34,479 bases of DNA from NCBI GenBank assembly GCA_902766595.1, contig CACXEJ010000007.1, positions 1 to 34,479 of the forward strand, in the 5' to 3' direction. Position 1 is the stretch's first letter. Each line of letters begins with the position of its first letter. Source of the stretch: Ruminococcus flavefaciens (GTDB lineage: Bacteria > Bacillota > Clostridia > Oscillospirales > Ruminococcaceae). This document shows positions 23,176 through 31,255 of the stretch, piece by piece. Under the pieces are notes generated by a model that searched no databases, was not told the origin of the DNA, and was given only the letters and a program-made list of their open reading frames with translations. A program made the translations under genes and the position numbers.

Positions 23176-25740
23176 ATGAAAACGATAACTGTCGGGATAA
23201 CGGCGCACGTTGATTCCGGAAAGACAACTCTCGCGGAGGCGATGCTATACAAGACCGGTCAGATAAGGAAGCTCGGCAGGGTAGACAGCGGAAGCTCCGC
23301 ACTTGATACGGATAATATCGAGCGCGGCAGAGGAATAACCATATTCGCTCATCAGGCGGAGCTCACTGCCGGCGATACGCGGATAATGCTGCTCGATACG
23401 CCCGGACACGTTGATTTTTCGGCTGAAACTGAGCGCACGATGCGTGTACTTGACTACGCCGTGCTTGTCATAAGCGGAACTGACGGCGTTCAGAGCCATA
23501 CGGCAACATTGTGGAAGCTGCTCCGGCAGTATGAAGTGCCGGTATTCATATTCGTGAATAAAATGGATCTTATCGGTGCGGACAGGAGTGCTGTGCTGAA
23601 GGATCTTCGGAGCAGGCTCTCGGACAGCTGCTGCGATTTTTCAGGAACTGACGGCGAGATATGCGAAAACTGCGCTACTGCCTGCGAGGATATGATGAAT
23701 ACCTACCTTGCGGACGGTACACTTTCCGATGCCGATATAGCGAAAGCTATAAGTCAGCGGAGGGTATTCCCATGCTGCTTTGGTTCTGCGCTGAAAACTG
23801 ACGGCGTTGAGGAATTTCTGCACATTCTTGACAGGTTTACCGCTGAGCCCGAGCGGAAGCCGGAGTTCGGCGCTGTGGTGTACAAGATCTCCTACGATCC
23901 GAAGGGAACACGCCTTGCGCATATGAAGATAACCGGCGGAATTCTCCGTATGCGGGACGAGCTCTCATATACCGGTCAGGACGGCGAGTCTGAGACCTGC
24001 AAAGTCAGCTCGATACGCTTTTACTCCGGGGAAAAGTTCCGGACAGCCGATACAGCTTCAGCCGGGGAGGTCTGTGCTGTGACGGGACTTACCGGCACTT
24101 ATGCCGGACAGGGACTCGGCTGTGAGAACGACTCCGGCAGAGCGTTCCTCGAAGCAGTTATGACCTATCGTATCGTCCTGCCGCCGGATAAGAACGTCTA
24201 TGAGGCGCTTGGTGATATGCGCAGGCTTGAGGACGAGGATCCTCAGCTGCATATCGTCTGGAACGAGCAGCTCCGCGAGATACATATCCAGCTTATGGGA
24301 ACGGTACAGCTTGAAGTCCTGACGCAGCGCATTGAGGAGAAGTTCGGGTATAAGGTCAGCTTTGAGAACGGAGCTGTGACCTACCGCGAAACGATACGCG
24401 AAAAGGTCGAGGGCGTCGGACACTATGAACCCCTCCGGCATTATGCAGAGGTACATCTGCTGCTTGAACCTCTTGAGCGCGGCAGCGGACTTGTCTTTGA
24501 GACAGCGTGCTCCGAGGATGAGCTCGACCGCAACTGGCAGCGTCTTATCCTCACCCACCTTGCAGAAAAAACTCACATCGGAGCGCTTACCGGCTCACCA
24601 ATAACCGATATGAAGATAACGCTTGCTTCCGGTAAGGCTCACCTCAAGCATACAGAGGGCGGCGACTTCCGGCAGGCTACTTACAGAGCAGTCCGTCAGG
24701 GACTGCGGAGCGCGGAGAGCGTTCTGCTCGAGCCGTACTATGATTTTGAGCTTGAAGTGCCTGCACAGTCAGTCGGAAGAGCTCTTGCTGATCTCCAGCA
24801 TATGTCTGCCGAGACCGAGCCGCCGCAGAGCATAGGCGAAATGTCGGTTGTGACCGGAAGTGCTCCGGTATCTGCGCTGAACGGCTATCAGGCAGAGGTC
24901 ATCAGCTATACAAGGGGACAGGGAAGACTGTCCTGCACGTTTGGCGGTTACAGGGAGTGTGCAGACGCAGAAAAGGTGGCAGCGGAGATAGCTTACGACT
25001 GCGACTCTGACATTGAAAACTCAGCCGACTCCATATTCTGCTCGCACGGAGCCGGATATGTAGTCAAGTGGAACGAAGTTACGGAGCATATGCACCTGCC
25101 GTCCTGTCTTGAAAAGCAGGCAGAACCGGAGGAAATCTCACCTGAGAGGGTGAGGCGTTTTGTGGAACGTGCCGCCTCTGACGAGGAGCTTATGGCGATA
25201 TTCGAGCGAACCTACGGAAAGCTGAACAAGGATCCGCGCAGGGCGTTCAAAAAGACTAAGGCGGTCGCAGTAGATCACGGACCGGTAAGCCTGCCCGACT
25301 ATGAGGGACCTGAATATCTTCTTGTAGACGGCTACAATATAATATTCGCGTGGGAGGAGCTCAAGAAGATCGCGGAAGAAAACCTTGACGCAGCCCGTGC
25401 CGAGCTTGTGAAGATGATGTGCAGCTATCAGGGCTGTACCGGCTATGAGCTGATACTGGTCTTTGACGCATACAAGGTCAAAGGCAGGGACAGGGACGTC
25501 GAGCGGTACTATAATATCAGCATAGTTTACACAAAGGAGAAGGAGACTGCCGATACCTATATCGAGCGAGTGAGCCACGAGCTTTCAAAGAAGCACAGAG
25601 TTCGTGTGGCAACCTCTGACGGTGCCGAGCAGCTGATAATACTCGGAAACGGTGCGATGCGCATTTCGGCGGAGGAGCTGCGGCAGAGGTACAAGGCTGC
25701 GGAAAAGGCTCTCAGCGAATACATCAGCAATGTCAACTGA
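23176..25740 (+). CDS. TetM/EF-G-like ribosomal GTPase fused to YacP/Rae1-type NYN nuclease
   Basis: An 854-residue two-part protein. Residues 1 to about 640 form a translational GTPase of the ribosomal-protection (TetM/EF-G) type: G1 AHVDSGKTT (10-18), G2 in RGRGITI, G3 DTPGH (74-78), G4 NKMD (128-131), then domains II-V, including LLEPYYDFELEVP. Residues about 700-854 match YacP/Rae1, the NYN/PIN endonuclease that cuts mRNA in the ribosomal A site. The block LLVDGYNIIFAW has Asp718 and Asn721, LVFDAYKVKG has Asp764, ETADTYIE has Asp793, and VATSDGAEQ has Asp815. All acidic residues expected for catalysis are kept. The ATG follows AGGAG by 10 bases. The fusion suggests a GTPase that docks a nuclease in the A site (inference). 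Tetracycline protection is not implied. Confidence 0.9.
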   Translation: MKTITVGITAHVDSGKTTLAEAMLYKTGQIRKLGRVDSGSSALDTDNIERGRGITIFAHQAELTAGDTRIMLLDTPGHVDFSAETERTMRVLDYAVLVISGTDGVQSHTATLWKLLRQYEVPVFIFVNKMDLIGADRSAVLKDLRSRLSDSCCDFSGTDGEICENCATACEDMMNTYLADGTLSDADIAKAISQRRVFPCCFGSALKTDGVEEFLHILDRFTAEPERKPEFGAVVYKISYDPKGTRLAHMKITGGILRMRDELSYTGQDGESETCKVSSIRFYSGEKFRTADTASAGEVCAVTGLTGTYAGQGLGCENDSGRAFLEAVMTYRIVLPPDKNVYEALGDMRRLEDEDPQLHIVWNEQLREIHIQLMGTVQLEVLTQRIEEKFGYKVSFENGAVTYRETIREKVEGVGHYEPLRHYAEVHLLLEPLERGSGLVFETACSEDELDRNWQRLILTHLAEKTHIGALTGSPITDMKITLASGKAHLKHTEGGDFRQATYRAVRQGLRSAESVLLEPYYDFELEVPAQSVGRALADLQHMSAETEPPQSIGEMSVVTGSAPVSALNGYQAEVISYTRGQGRLSCTFGGYRECADAEKVAAEIAYDCDSDIENSADSIFCSHGAGYVVKWNEVTEHMHLPSCLEKQAEPEEISPERVRRFVERAASDEELMAIFERTYGKLNKDPRRAFKKTKAVAVDHGPVSLPDYEGPEYLLVDGYNIIFAWEELKKIAEENLDAARAELVKMMCSYQGCTGYELILVFDAYKVKGRDRDVERYYNISIVYTKEKETADTYIERVSHELSKKHRVRVATSDGAEQLIILGNGAMRISAEELRQRYKAAEKALSEYISNVN

Positions 25741-25751
25741 ATATTTCTATC

Positions 25752-25785
25752 AGTCCGGAACGGCTTTGCAGCTGCTCCGGATTTT
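25752..25785 (+). terminator. Intrinsic terminator after the GTPase-NYN gene
   Basis: A 14-base stem with two G-U pairs and one mismatch (25752-25765 with 25770-25783, loop TTGC), followed by TTTT. It separates this gene from the decarboxylase operon. Confidence 0.75.
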
Positions 25786-25854
25786 GTTATTTCAGACCGG
25801 AATATGAGTTAACTGAAAAAAATAAAAAAATCTGAAATTTTTTTCGGAAAAGTA

Positions 25855-25883
25855 TGGAAATTTTATTTTGAATATGTTATAAT
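25855..25883 (+). promoter_or_regulatory. Extended -10 promoter of the decarboxylase operon
   Basis: TGGAAA (25855-25860), a 17-base spacer, TATAAT (25878-25883) with a TG extension. It leaves a leader of about 110 bases before the first ATG. Confidence 0.72.
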
Positions 25884-25924
25884 AAATTTGATTGGGTTAT
25901 TTGCAATGGCGCAAACAGCCTTGT

Positions 25925-25957
25925 CTGTTCTGACAATATTATAATAAGAACAGTTCT
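25925..25957 (+). promoter_or_regulatory. Overlapping inverted repeats in the decarboxylase leader
   Basis: CTGTTCT (25925-25931) pairs with AGAACAG (25947-25953) across 15 bases, and AGAAC (25947-25951) alternatively pairs with GTTCT (25953-25957). The two structures are mutually exclusive. A second TATAAT (25940-25945) sits inside. This could be an operator or an RNA switch; no known riboswitch consensus is recognised. Confidence 0.35.
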
Positions 25958-26001
25958 AAATATTATTCTGCTTTGCAGATCTATAATCAGGAGGATCGTA
26001 T

Positions 26002-27399
26002 ATGAAAAAAGTGCAACTGACAGAAACCGTTCTGCGTGATGCTAACCAGTCTCTGATGGCAACACGTCTGCCCTATAAGGATTATGAGGGTATCCTTGCC
26101 GATATGGACAAGGCAGGCTACTATTCTATCGAGTGCTGGGGCGGAGCAACGTTTGACTCATGTCTCCGTTATCTCGGTGAGGATCCGTGGGAGAGACTCC
26201 GCAACCTCAGAAAGAACCTTCCCAACACACGTCTCCAGATGCTTCTGAGAGGTCAGAACCTTCTCGGCTATAAGCATTACCACGACGATGTTGTAGAGAA
26301 GTTCATCGAGCTCTCTATCAAGAACGGTATAGATGTTATCCGTATCTTTGACGCGCTCAACGACTTCAGAAATATCGAGACAGCTCTCAACGCTACAAAG
26401 AAGTATGCAACAAAGAGAACTATCGCTTCAGGCTGTATCTCATACACACAGAGCCCTGTGCATACAGTTGACAAGTACATAGAGATGTGCAAGGAGCTCA
26501 AGAGAATGGGCTTTGACACTATCTGCCTCAAGGATATGGCAGGAACGATGTCCCCCTACGAGGCTGAGCACCTCATCAAGGGCATCAAGGACGCTATCGG
26601 CGATATGACTCTCATTCTCCATACACACTGCACAACAGGTATGGCATATATGACTCTCACAAAGGCGATCGAGTCAGGCATCGACGTTATCGACACAGCT
26701 ACCTCCTGCTTCTCAGGCGGTACTTCACAGCCCGCTACCGAGACAATGTACTACGCATTCAAGCAGTACGGCATCGACTGCGGACTCAATGAGGACATCA
26801 TCAACAAGGTCAACGGCTTCTTCAAGCCCGTAAAGCAGAAGTACATCGACAACGGTCAGCTCAACCCCAAGAGCCTTGCAACAGACGCTCAGGCTCTCGT
26901 ATACAAGGTACCGGGCGGTATGCTTTCAAATATGATCGCAAACCTCACAGATATGCACGCGATGGACAAGTTTGACGCTGCACTCGCTGAGATCCCGAAG
27001 GTAAGAGCAGATCTCGGCTATCCTCCGCTTGTAACTCCTCTTTCACAGATGGTAGGAAATCAGGCTGTAACAAACGTTCTTGTCGGCGAGCGCTACAAGA
27101 ACATCTCCAAGGAAGTAAAGAACTACATCAAGGGCGAATATGGTATCGCACCTGCACCGATCAACGCAGAGCTCAGCAAGAAGGTACTCGGCGACGCACA
27201 GCCTGTTGACTGCCGCGACGAGGATAAGAAGCGTACAGGTGAAGAGTTCAAGGCAGCCAAGGAAGCCCTCGGCGACCTCTGCCGCTGCGAGGAAGATGTA
27301 ATGAGCTACATCTGCTACCCTGACCAGACTATCAACTTCCTCAAGAACCGCAAGGCTCAGGAAGAGAACGAAGCCGTTTACACCATCGAAGAGATGTAA
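26002..27399 (+). CDS. oadA: Oxaloacetate decarboxylase alpha subunit, carboxyltransferase only
   Basis: Carboxyltransferase that moves the carboxyl group of oxaloacetate to biotin. The 465 residues hold the TIM-barrel metal site: Asp13 (LRDANQS), the carbamylated-lysine candidate Lys177 (LKDMAG), His207 and His209 (LHTHCTTG). The conserved block YKVPGGMLSNM is also present. Unlike the approximately 590-residue classical OadA there is no C-terminal biotin domain; biotin is carried by the separate 132-residue protein two genes downstream. A pyruvate carboxylase B-type role is possible from this domain alone, but the downstream Na+ pump subunit supports a membrane decarboxylase. Confidence 0.92.
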   Translation: MKKVQLTETVLRDANQSLMATRLPYKDYEGILADMDKAGYYSIECWGGATFDSCLRYLGEDPWERLRNLRKNLPNTRLQMLLRGQNLLGYKHYHDDVVEKFIELSIKNGIDVIRIFDALNDFRNIETALNATKKYATKRTIASGCISYTQSPVHTVDKYIEMCKELKRMGFDTICLKDMAGTMSPYEAEHLIKGIKDAIGDMTLILHTHCTTGMAYMTLTKAIESGIDVIDTATSCFSGGTSQPATETMYYAFKQYGIDCGLNEDIINKVNGFFKPVKQKYIDNGQLNPKSLATDAQALVYKVPGGMLSNMIANLTDMHAMDKFDAALAEIPKVRADLGYPPLVTPLSQMVGNQAVTNVLVGERYKNISKEVKNYIKGEYGIAPAPINAELSKKVLGDAQPVDCRDEDKKRTGEEFKAAKEALGDLCRCEEDVMSYICYPDQTINFLKNRKAQEENEAVYTIEEM

Positions 27400-27411
27400 G
27401 GAGGCAGAAGT

Positions 27412-27816
27412 ATGGTTGATATTACAACGCTGGCTGCGACCGAGGCAGTTACTGAGGCTGCAACCGAGAAAGGCGACAAGCTGAGTATCGGAGAGGCTGC
27501 TGTTACTGCGATATTCGGCTATTCAGTCGTATTTGCAGGACTTCTTGTGCTTATGATAGTGCTCTACTGCACAGGCGCATATTTCAAGTCCAAGGAAGCA
27601 AAGCAGAAGGCAGACTCCGCAGCAGAAAAGACTGCTGCACCCGCAGCTGCTCCCGCACCGGCAGCAGCTCAGAAGCTCGCTCCCGGCTCCGCAGGTCATG
27701 TAAAGCTGTTCGATGTACCCGATAAGGAAGCAGCTATGATAATGGCAATAGTAGCGGACAAAATGCAGAAGCCCCTTAACGAGCTTCACTTTATTTCCAT
27801 CAAGGAGGTCAAATAA
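27412..27816 (+). CDS. oadG: Small membrane subunit of the decarboxylase (OadG-like)
   Basis: A 134-residue protein with one membrane helix (about 31-57) preceded by a short external N-terminus and followed by an Ala/Pro/Lys linker (64-95). The C-terminal DKEAAMIMAIVADKM helix segment is typical of gamma/delta subunits of Na+-translocating decarboxylases, which hold the carboxyltransferase and the beta subunit together. The call rests on size, layout and position between the alpha and biotin-carrier genes; sequence identity in this family is low. It starts 12 bases after oadA with GGAGG. Confidence 0.78.
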   Translation: MVDITTLAATEAVTEAATEKGDKLSIGEAAVTAIFGYSVVFAGLLVLMIVLYCTGAYFKSKEAKQKADSAAEKTAAPAAAPAPAAAQKLAPGSAGHVKLFDVPDKEAAMIMAIVADKMQKPLNELHFISIKEVK

Positions 27817-27818
27817 CA

Positions 27819-28217
27819 ATGAAGTATAAAGTTACTCTTAACGGTAAGACATATGAAGTTGAGGTAGAGCAGGGAAAGGCAGTCCTTCTTGACGAGTACG
27901 AAGCTCTTGCACCTGCACCGGCAGCTCCTGCTGCTGCACCCGCAGCCGCAGCTCCGGCAGCAGCTCCTGCACCGGCAGCCGCTGCACCTGTAAACCTTGC
28001 AGCAGGCGAGACTGTTGAAGCTCCTATGCCCGGAAACATCATCCGTGTTGACGTAAAGCAGGGAGATACAGTAAAGGCTGGACAGATCCTCGTAATTCTC
28101 GAAGCAATGAAAATGGAAAATGAGATCGTATCACCCAAGGACGGCACAGTTGCTCAGGTAGTAACGAGCAAGGGCTCAGTAGTAGATACAGGCGCACCTC
28201 TTGTAGTTATTGCGTAA
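27819..28217 (+). CDS. Biotin carboxyl carrier subunit of the decarboxylase
   Basis: A 132-residue carrier. An N-terminal strand region (1-28) leads to an Ala/Pro linker (29-60) and a lipoyl/biotinyl domain. The biotinylation motif is EAMKMEN with Lys98, and MPGNIIRVDVKQGDTV is the usual first half of the domain. It is equivalent to GcdC/MmdC-type separate carriers and shuttles the carboxyl group from the carboxyltransferase to the membrane beta subunit. It begins 2 bases after the previous stop codon. The antisense Ala/Gly-rich frame over the linker is a shadow. Confidence 0.93.
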   Translation: MKYKVTLNGKTYEVEVEQGKAVLLDEYEALAPAPAAPAAAPAAAAPAAAPAPAAAAPVNLAAGETVEAPMPGNIIRVDVKQGDTVKAGQILVILEAMKMENEIVSPKDGTVAQVVTSKGSVVDTGAPLVVIA

Positions 28218-28229
28218 GGAGGCTGTCGT

Positions 28230-29447
28230 ATGGATGTTATTGAGACCTTAAAGACCTTATGGAACGATTCGGGATTTCAGAGCTTTTTCGTGGACGGCGG
28301 CTGGAAAAACCTCATAATGATCGCTGTATCCTGTCTGCTCCTCTATCTCGGTATCGTCAAGAAATTTGAACCGCTTCTTCTCGTAGGAATAGCGTTCGGA
28401 TGTCTCCTCGTAAACCTTTCATATTTTGGTCCCGGTTCGAGCGATGCGCTCTATCACCTCGACCTCTGGGACAACTTCCTTGATCCCGAGCACGAGAATT
28501 ATCACAGCTACGGCGCAATAATGAGTCACGGCGGACTTCTCGATATACTTTACATCGGCGTAAAGGCTGGTATCTACCCGTCACTTATCTTTATGGGTGT
28601 TGGTGCGATGACCGATTTCGGACCGCTTATCTCAAACCCCAAGAGCCTTATCCTCGGTGCGGCAGCTCAGATGGGCGTATTCCTCGCTTTCTTCGGAGCT
28701 ATCTGTCTCGGATTTACCGGACAGGAAGCTGCATCTATCGGAATTATCGGCGGTGCTGACGGACCTACCGCTATCTTCCTTACAACAAGACTCGCTCCTC
28801 ATCTTCTCGGAGCTATCGCTATCGCAGCTTACTCATATATGGCACTTATCCCGATGATACAGCCGCCTATTATGAGAGCACTCACAACTGAGAAGGAGCG
28901 TCAGGTAAAGATGGAGCAGTCCAGAACTGTTTCCAAGACAGAGAAGATCATCTTCCCGATAATCGTAGCAATGTTCGTTATCCTGCTTCTCCCCTCAACA
29001 GCACCGCTCGTAGGCTGCCTTATGCTCGGCAACCTCTGGAGAGAGTGCGGCGTGACAGAGAGACTTTCCGACACAGTACAGAATGCTCTTATGAATATCG
29101 TAACAGTATTCCTCGGAATTTCAGTCGGAGCAACAACAGCTGCTTCACGTTTCCTTTCACTTGAGACTATCAAGATAGTAGCTCTCGGACTTGCAGCTTT
29201 CTGCTTCTCTACAGTCGGCGGACTTCTCGTCGGCAAGCTGATGTATAAGCTGTCGGGCGGAAAGATCAATCCGCTCATTGGTTCAGCCGGTGTATCGGCA
29301 GTACCTATGGCAGCTCGTGTATCGCAGATGGAAGGTCAGAAGGCAAACCCGAAGAACTTCCTGCTTATGCACGCTATGGGACCGAACGTAGCCGGAGTTA
29401 TCGGCTCTGCTATCGCAGCTGGTTTCCTGCTTGCAGTATTCAAGTAA
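28230..29447 (+). CDS. oadB: Na+-translocating decarboxylase beta subunit
   Basis: A 405-residue polytopic membrane protein that decarboxylates carboxybiotin and pumps Na+ out. The family signature GIIGGADGPTAIFLTTRL (about 170-187) contains the conserved Asp proposed for Na+ transfer. A second conserved block, SAGVSAVPMAARVSQ, is near the C-terminus, and LIPMIQPPIMR follows the first. Sequence alone does not distinguish an oxaloacetate, glutaconyl-CoA or methylmalonyl-CoA pump, but the OadA-type carboxyltransferase upstream indicates oxaloacetate. It would couple central-carbon decarboxylation to a sodium gradient. It ends the operon. Confidence 0.94.
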   Translation: MDVIETLKTLWNDSGFQSFFVDGGWKNLIMIAVSCLLLYLGIVKKFEPLLLVGIAFGCLLVNLSYFGPGSSDALYHLDLWDNFLDPEHENYHSYGAIMSHGGLLDILYIGVKAGIYPSLIFMGVGAMTDFGPLISNPKSLILGAAAQMGVFLAFFGAICLGFTGQEAASIGIIGGADGPTAIFLTTRLAPHLLGAIAIAAYSYMALIPMIQPPIMRALTTEKERQVKMEQSRTVSKTEKIIFPIIVAMFVILLLPSTAPLVGCLMLGNLWRECGVTERLSDTVQNALMNIVTVFLGISVGATTAASRFLSLETIKIVALGLAAFCFSTVGGLLVGKLMYKLSGGKINPLIGSAGVSAVPMAARVSQMEGQKANPKNFLLMHAMGPNVAGVIGSAIAAGFLLAVFK

Positions 29448-29455
29448 TATACACT

Positions 29456-29489
29456 ATCGCCTGTGCCTTATGGCACAGGCGATTATTTT
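29456..29489 (+). terminator. Intrinsic terminator after oadB
   Basis: A perfect 12-bp stem (29456-29467 with 29472-29483, loop TTAT) followed by TATTTT. The stem is strong, the T-tract interrupted by one A. Confidence 0.85.
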
Positions 29490-29620
29490 ATACATTGAGC
29501 ATAATAGTACATATGCACGATAAGCGAAAACTGCCTGCACACTGAATGGAGTGAAAACGATTGTGTACATCAGGGACGGTTGCTGTTCATTAATAATTCT
29601 CAAATAGATACTATTATCAA
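29490..29620. other. Gene-free spacer, nothing recognised
   Basis: This is the first part of a gene-free stretch running from 29448 to 30077. I see no ORF with a ribosome site, repeat or hairpin of note in these bases. The remainder holds the ncRNA unit and the promoter of the first carboxypeptidase gene. Confidence 0.5.
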
Positions 29621-29649
29621 TTGCGGAAAGACGGCGAATAGTGTATAAT
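29621..29649 (+). promoter_or_regulatory. Promoter of the orphan transcript
   Basis: TTGCGG (29621-29626), a 17-base spacer, TATAAT (29644-29649). No ORF with a ribosome site follows before the terminator at 29918-29949. Confidence 0.72.
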
Positions 29650-29655
29650 TTAAGA

Positions 29656-29950
29656 GAACCAAAGGGTTCAGCCGGGATAGGCACCGGTATATAAGGTGGA
29701 TTAGGAAAGATCCTTGATGCTTATTGTAAGGATCTGCTTTTGGGCAGCAGTATCCGGCGGAAACAGTAAGTATTCAAGCAGCAATTCGGAACGGTGTGGA
29801 TGACCGGTTCGGACGACTGCCGTTCAGGCGGCACGGGAATGGTTCTAAGGTGTCACTAAGACATACAGGACAAATTAATAACTCTCTGTTCTGCTGAAAG
29901 GCAGACTATTCAGTAAGACCGACTGCTTGATATAGTGCAGCCGGTTTTTC
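29656..29950 (+). ncRNA. Candidate structured non-coding RNA, about 295 nt
   Basis: A transcription unit bounded by a SigA-type promoter and a terminator, with no supported ORF and dense potential hairpins. Examples are GAACC/GGTTC (29656-29669), CACC/GGTG (29682-29698), an 8-bp AGATCCTT/AAGGATCT stem (29708-29735), CTGC/GCAG (29735-29748), TGCCG/CGGCA (29818-29833) and TCTGC/GCAGA (29890-29905). GCCGG near 29671 can pair with CCGGC near 29753 to enclose several hairpins. It lacks the signatures I know for RNase P RNA, tmRNA, SRP RNA, T-box or c-di-AMP riboswitches. The next gene has its own promoter, so this appears to be an independent RNA. Confidence 0.6.
29918..29949 (+). terminator. Terminator of the orphan transcript
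   Basis: Stem 29918-29926 with 29937-29945 (ACCG and CTGC pairings around one A-C mismatch) with a 10-base loop, then TTTTT (29945-29949). Confidence 0.72.
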
Positions 29951-30018
29951 TGTTGATTGTAAGAAATAACAAAATATGGTGCCTGAGTTTGTGCAATTCG
30001 CAGAATTTGAATTTTGTG

Positions 30019-30047
30019 TTGACTTTAGGGTGTTATTGTATTATAAT
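30019..30047 (+). promoter_or_regulatory. SigA promoter of the first carboxypeptidase gene
   Basis: TTGACT (30019-30024), a 17-base spacer, TATAAT (30042-30047), about 30 bases before the ATG. Confidence 0.88.
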
Positions 30048-30077
30048 GTTAAATAGAGATAAAAATTGAGGTGTAGA

Positions 30078-31151
30078 ATGAACAAAAAAGGAAGGAAACA
30101 AGCAGTTACAACACGCTGTTTTATGTTCGGCGCAGCTGTACTCCTTTTAGTTCTTATAGTTTTTGGTGTTATGCTTGCTTTTTCATCGTGTAAAAATAAA
30201 GAGAACGATGAAACTGCCGCACCGTCTGAGGCAATCACTCTTGCACAGACAACTGCGGAAGCACAGGCGGATACTACAAACGCATCTGAGACTCAAAAAG
30301 GATCGGCGGCGTCTTTTGTCGTTTATCCAGAAAGAACAAAAGAAACTGTCAAATTCAGCGATGAATTTGACGCACAAAACGCTCTGCTGATATGCTGTGA
30401 CGATGACAAGATCATAGCCGGCAGAAAAGAAAATGAAAAAATGTATCCTGCGTCACTCACAAAAGTTATGACGCTGATCGTTGCAGTGGAAAACTGCAAG
30501 GATCTTTCAGAGACCGTTACAATTACGGAAGATATGGTAGACCCGATGTTAGAGCTTGATGCTTCAATGGCAGGATTTCAGCCCGGAGATACGTTCGCGC
30601 TGGAGGATGTGCTCTACGGAATGATCCTGAATTCCGGTGCAGACGCTGCGTTGGCAGCAGCCAAGCACATAGCAGGTTCCGAAGAAGCATTTGTTGACCT
30701 TATGAATCGTAAGACGACTGAACTCGGATTGAAAAATACTCACTTTACTAATGTAGTCGGACTCCATCACAAGGAGAACTACTCAACTGCCGAAGATATG
30801 GCGCTTATCCTTCAATATGCCATTAAGGACGCCAGATGCAGACAGTTTCTTGAGAAGGTAGAGTATACAACTCATACGACTGAGGTCCATCCGGAAGGAT
30901 TAACGTTTGCCAGTACGCTCTTCAGCAGGATGTACGGTGATGAAATGCCCGGCGTTAAGATACGCGGCGGCAAGACAGGCTATACTGATGAGGCAGGAAA
31001 CTGCATAGAGACCTATGCGGAGATCAACAAAAAGACATATATCCTCGTGTTATGCGGGGCAAAAACAAATTGGAACAACATATACGATACATTAAGTGCA
31101 TACAGCATTTACTGCGCGGGAGGTTCTAAATATGAGCCGCCGCAGCCTTGA
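30078..31151 (+). CDS. D-Ala-D-Ala carboxypeptidase, S11 / DacF-like, probably active
   Basis: A 357-residue membrane-anchored penicillin-binding-protein-type carboxypeptidase that would trim the terminal D-Ala of peptidoglycan stem peptides. It has a basic N-terminus, a membrane helix (about 15-36) and an Ala/Thr-rich spacer (40-80), then the S11 domain. The nucleophile motif PASLTK is intact (Ser126, Lys129) and so is GGKTGYTDEAG (Lys299-Gly301). The middle SxN motif reads SGA (186-188), lacking the Asn, so activity may be altered. The ATG at 30078 follows GAGGTG; an in-frame TTG at 30066 has no better site. It is the only one of the three neighbouring peptidase-fold proteins with the catalytic dyad. 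Confidence 0.9.
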   Translation: MNKKGRKQAVTTRCFMFGAAVLLLVLIVFGVMLAFSSCKNKENDETAAPSEAITLAQTTAEAQADTTNASETQKGSAASFVVYPERTKETVKFSDEFDAQNALLICCDDDKIIAGRKENEKMYPASLTKVMTLIVAVENCKDLSETVTITEDMVDPMLELDASMAGFQPGDTFALEDVLYGMILNSGADAALAAAKHIAGSEEAFVDLMNRKTTELGLKNTHFTNVVGLHHKENYSTAEDMALILQYAIKDARCRQFLEKVEYTTHTTEVHPEGLTFASTLFSRMYGDEMPGVKIRGGKTGYTDEAGNCIETYAEINKKTYILVLCGAKTNWNNIYDTLSAYSIYCAGGSKYEPPQP

Positions 31152-31175
31152 CTATGCGTATAAGGGGCATACTAT
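31148..31175 (+). promoter_or_regulatory. Possible promoter of the M15B-like gene
   Basis: TTGACT (31148-31153), a 16-base spacer, TACTAT (31170-31175), starting within the previous stop codon. A GGCAT/ATGCC hairpin (31166-31178) overlaps it and could be a weak terminator instead. Confidence 0.35.
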
Positions 31176-31255
31176 GCCTGTTTAAAAAATAAAAAAAAGA
31201 TAAAAATACGGGGTTATCCCGACAATGTGTAAACAAAAAATCGGAGGATATAAAA

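Noticed and set aside
23176-25100. Acquired tetracycline resistance gene
   Set aside because: Base composition and codon style match the neighbours, there is no mobile element or tet leader, and the NYN fusion points to a housekeeping or rescue role.
27900-28005. Possible tandem repeat or CRISPR-like array
   Set aside because: It is the Ala/Pro linker of the biotin carrier; the repetition is codon-level only. No CRISPR array is present in the window.
27809-28147. Minus-strand Ala/Gly-rich frame opposite the biotin carrier
   Set aside because: Artefact of the GC-rich Ala/Pro linker codons; the carrier motif EAMKMEN on the plus strand is decisive.
29656-29950. c-di-AMP (ydaO), T-box, cobalamin or M-box riboswitch upstream of the carboxypeptidase gene
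   Set aside because: None of the core consensus segments I know is present, and a terminator plus a separate promoter (30019-30047) separate the RNA from the next gene.
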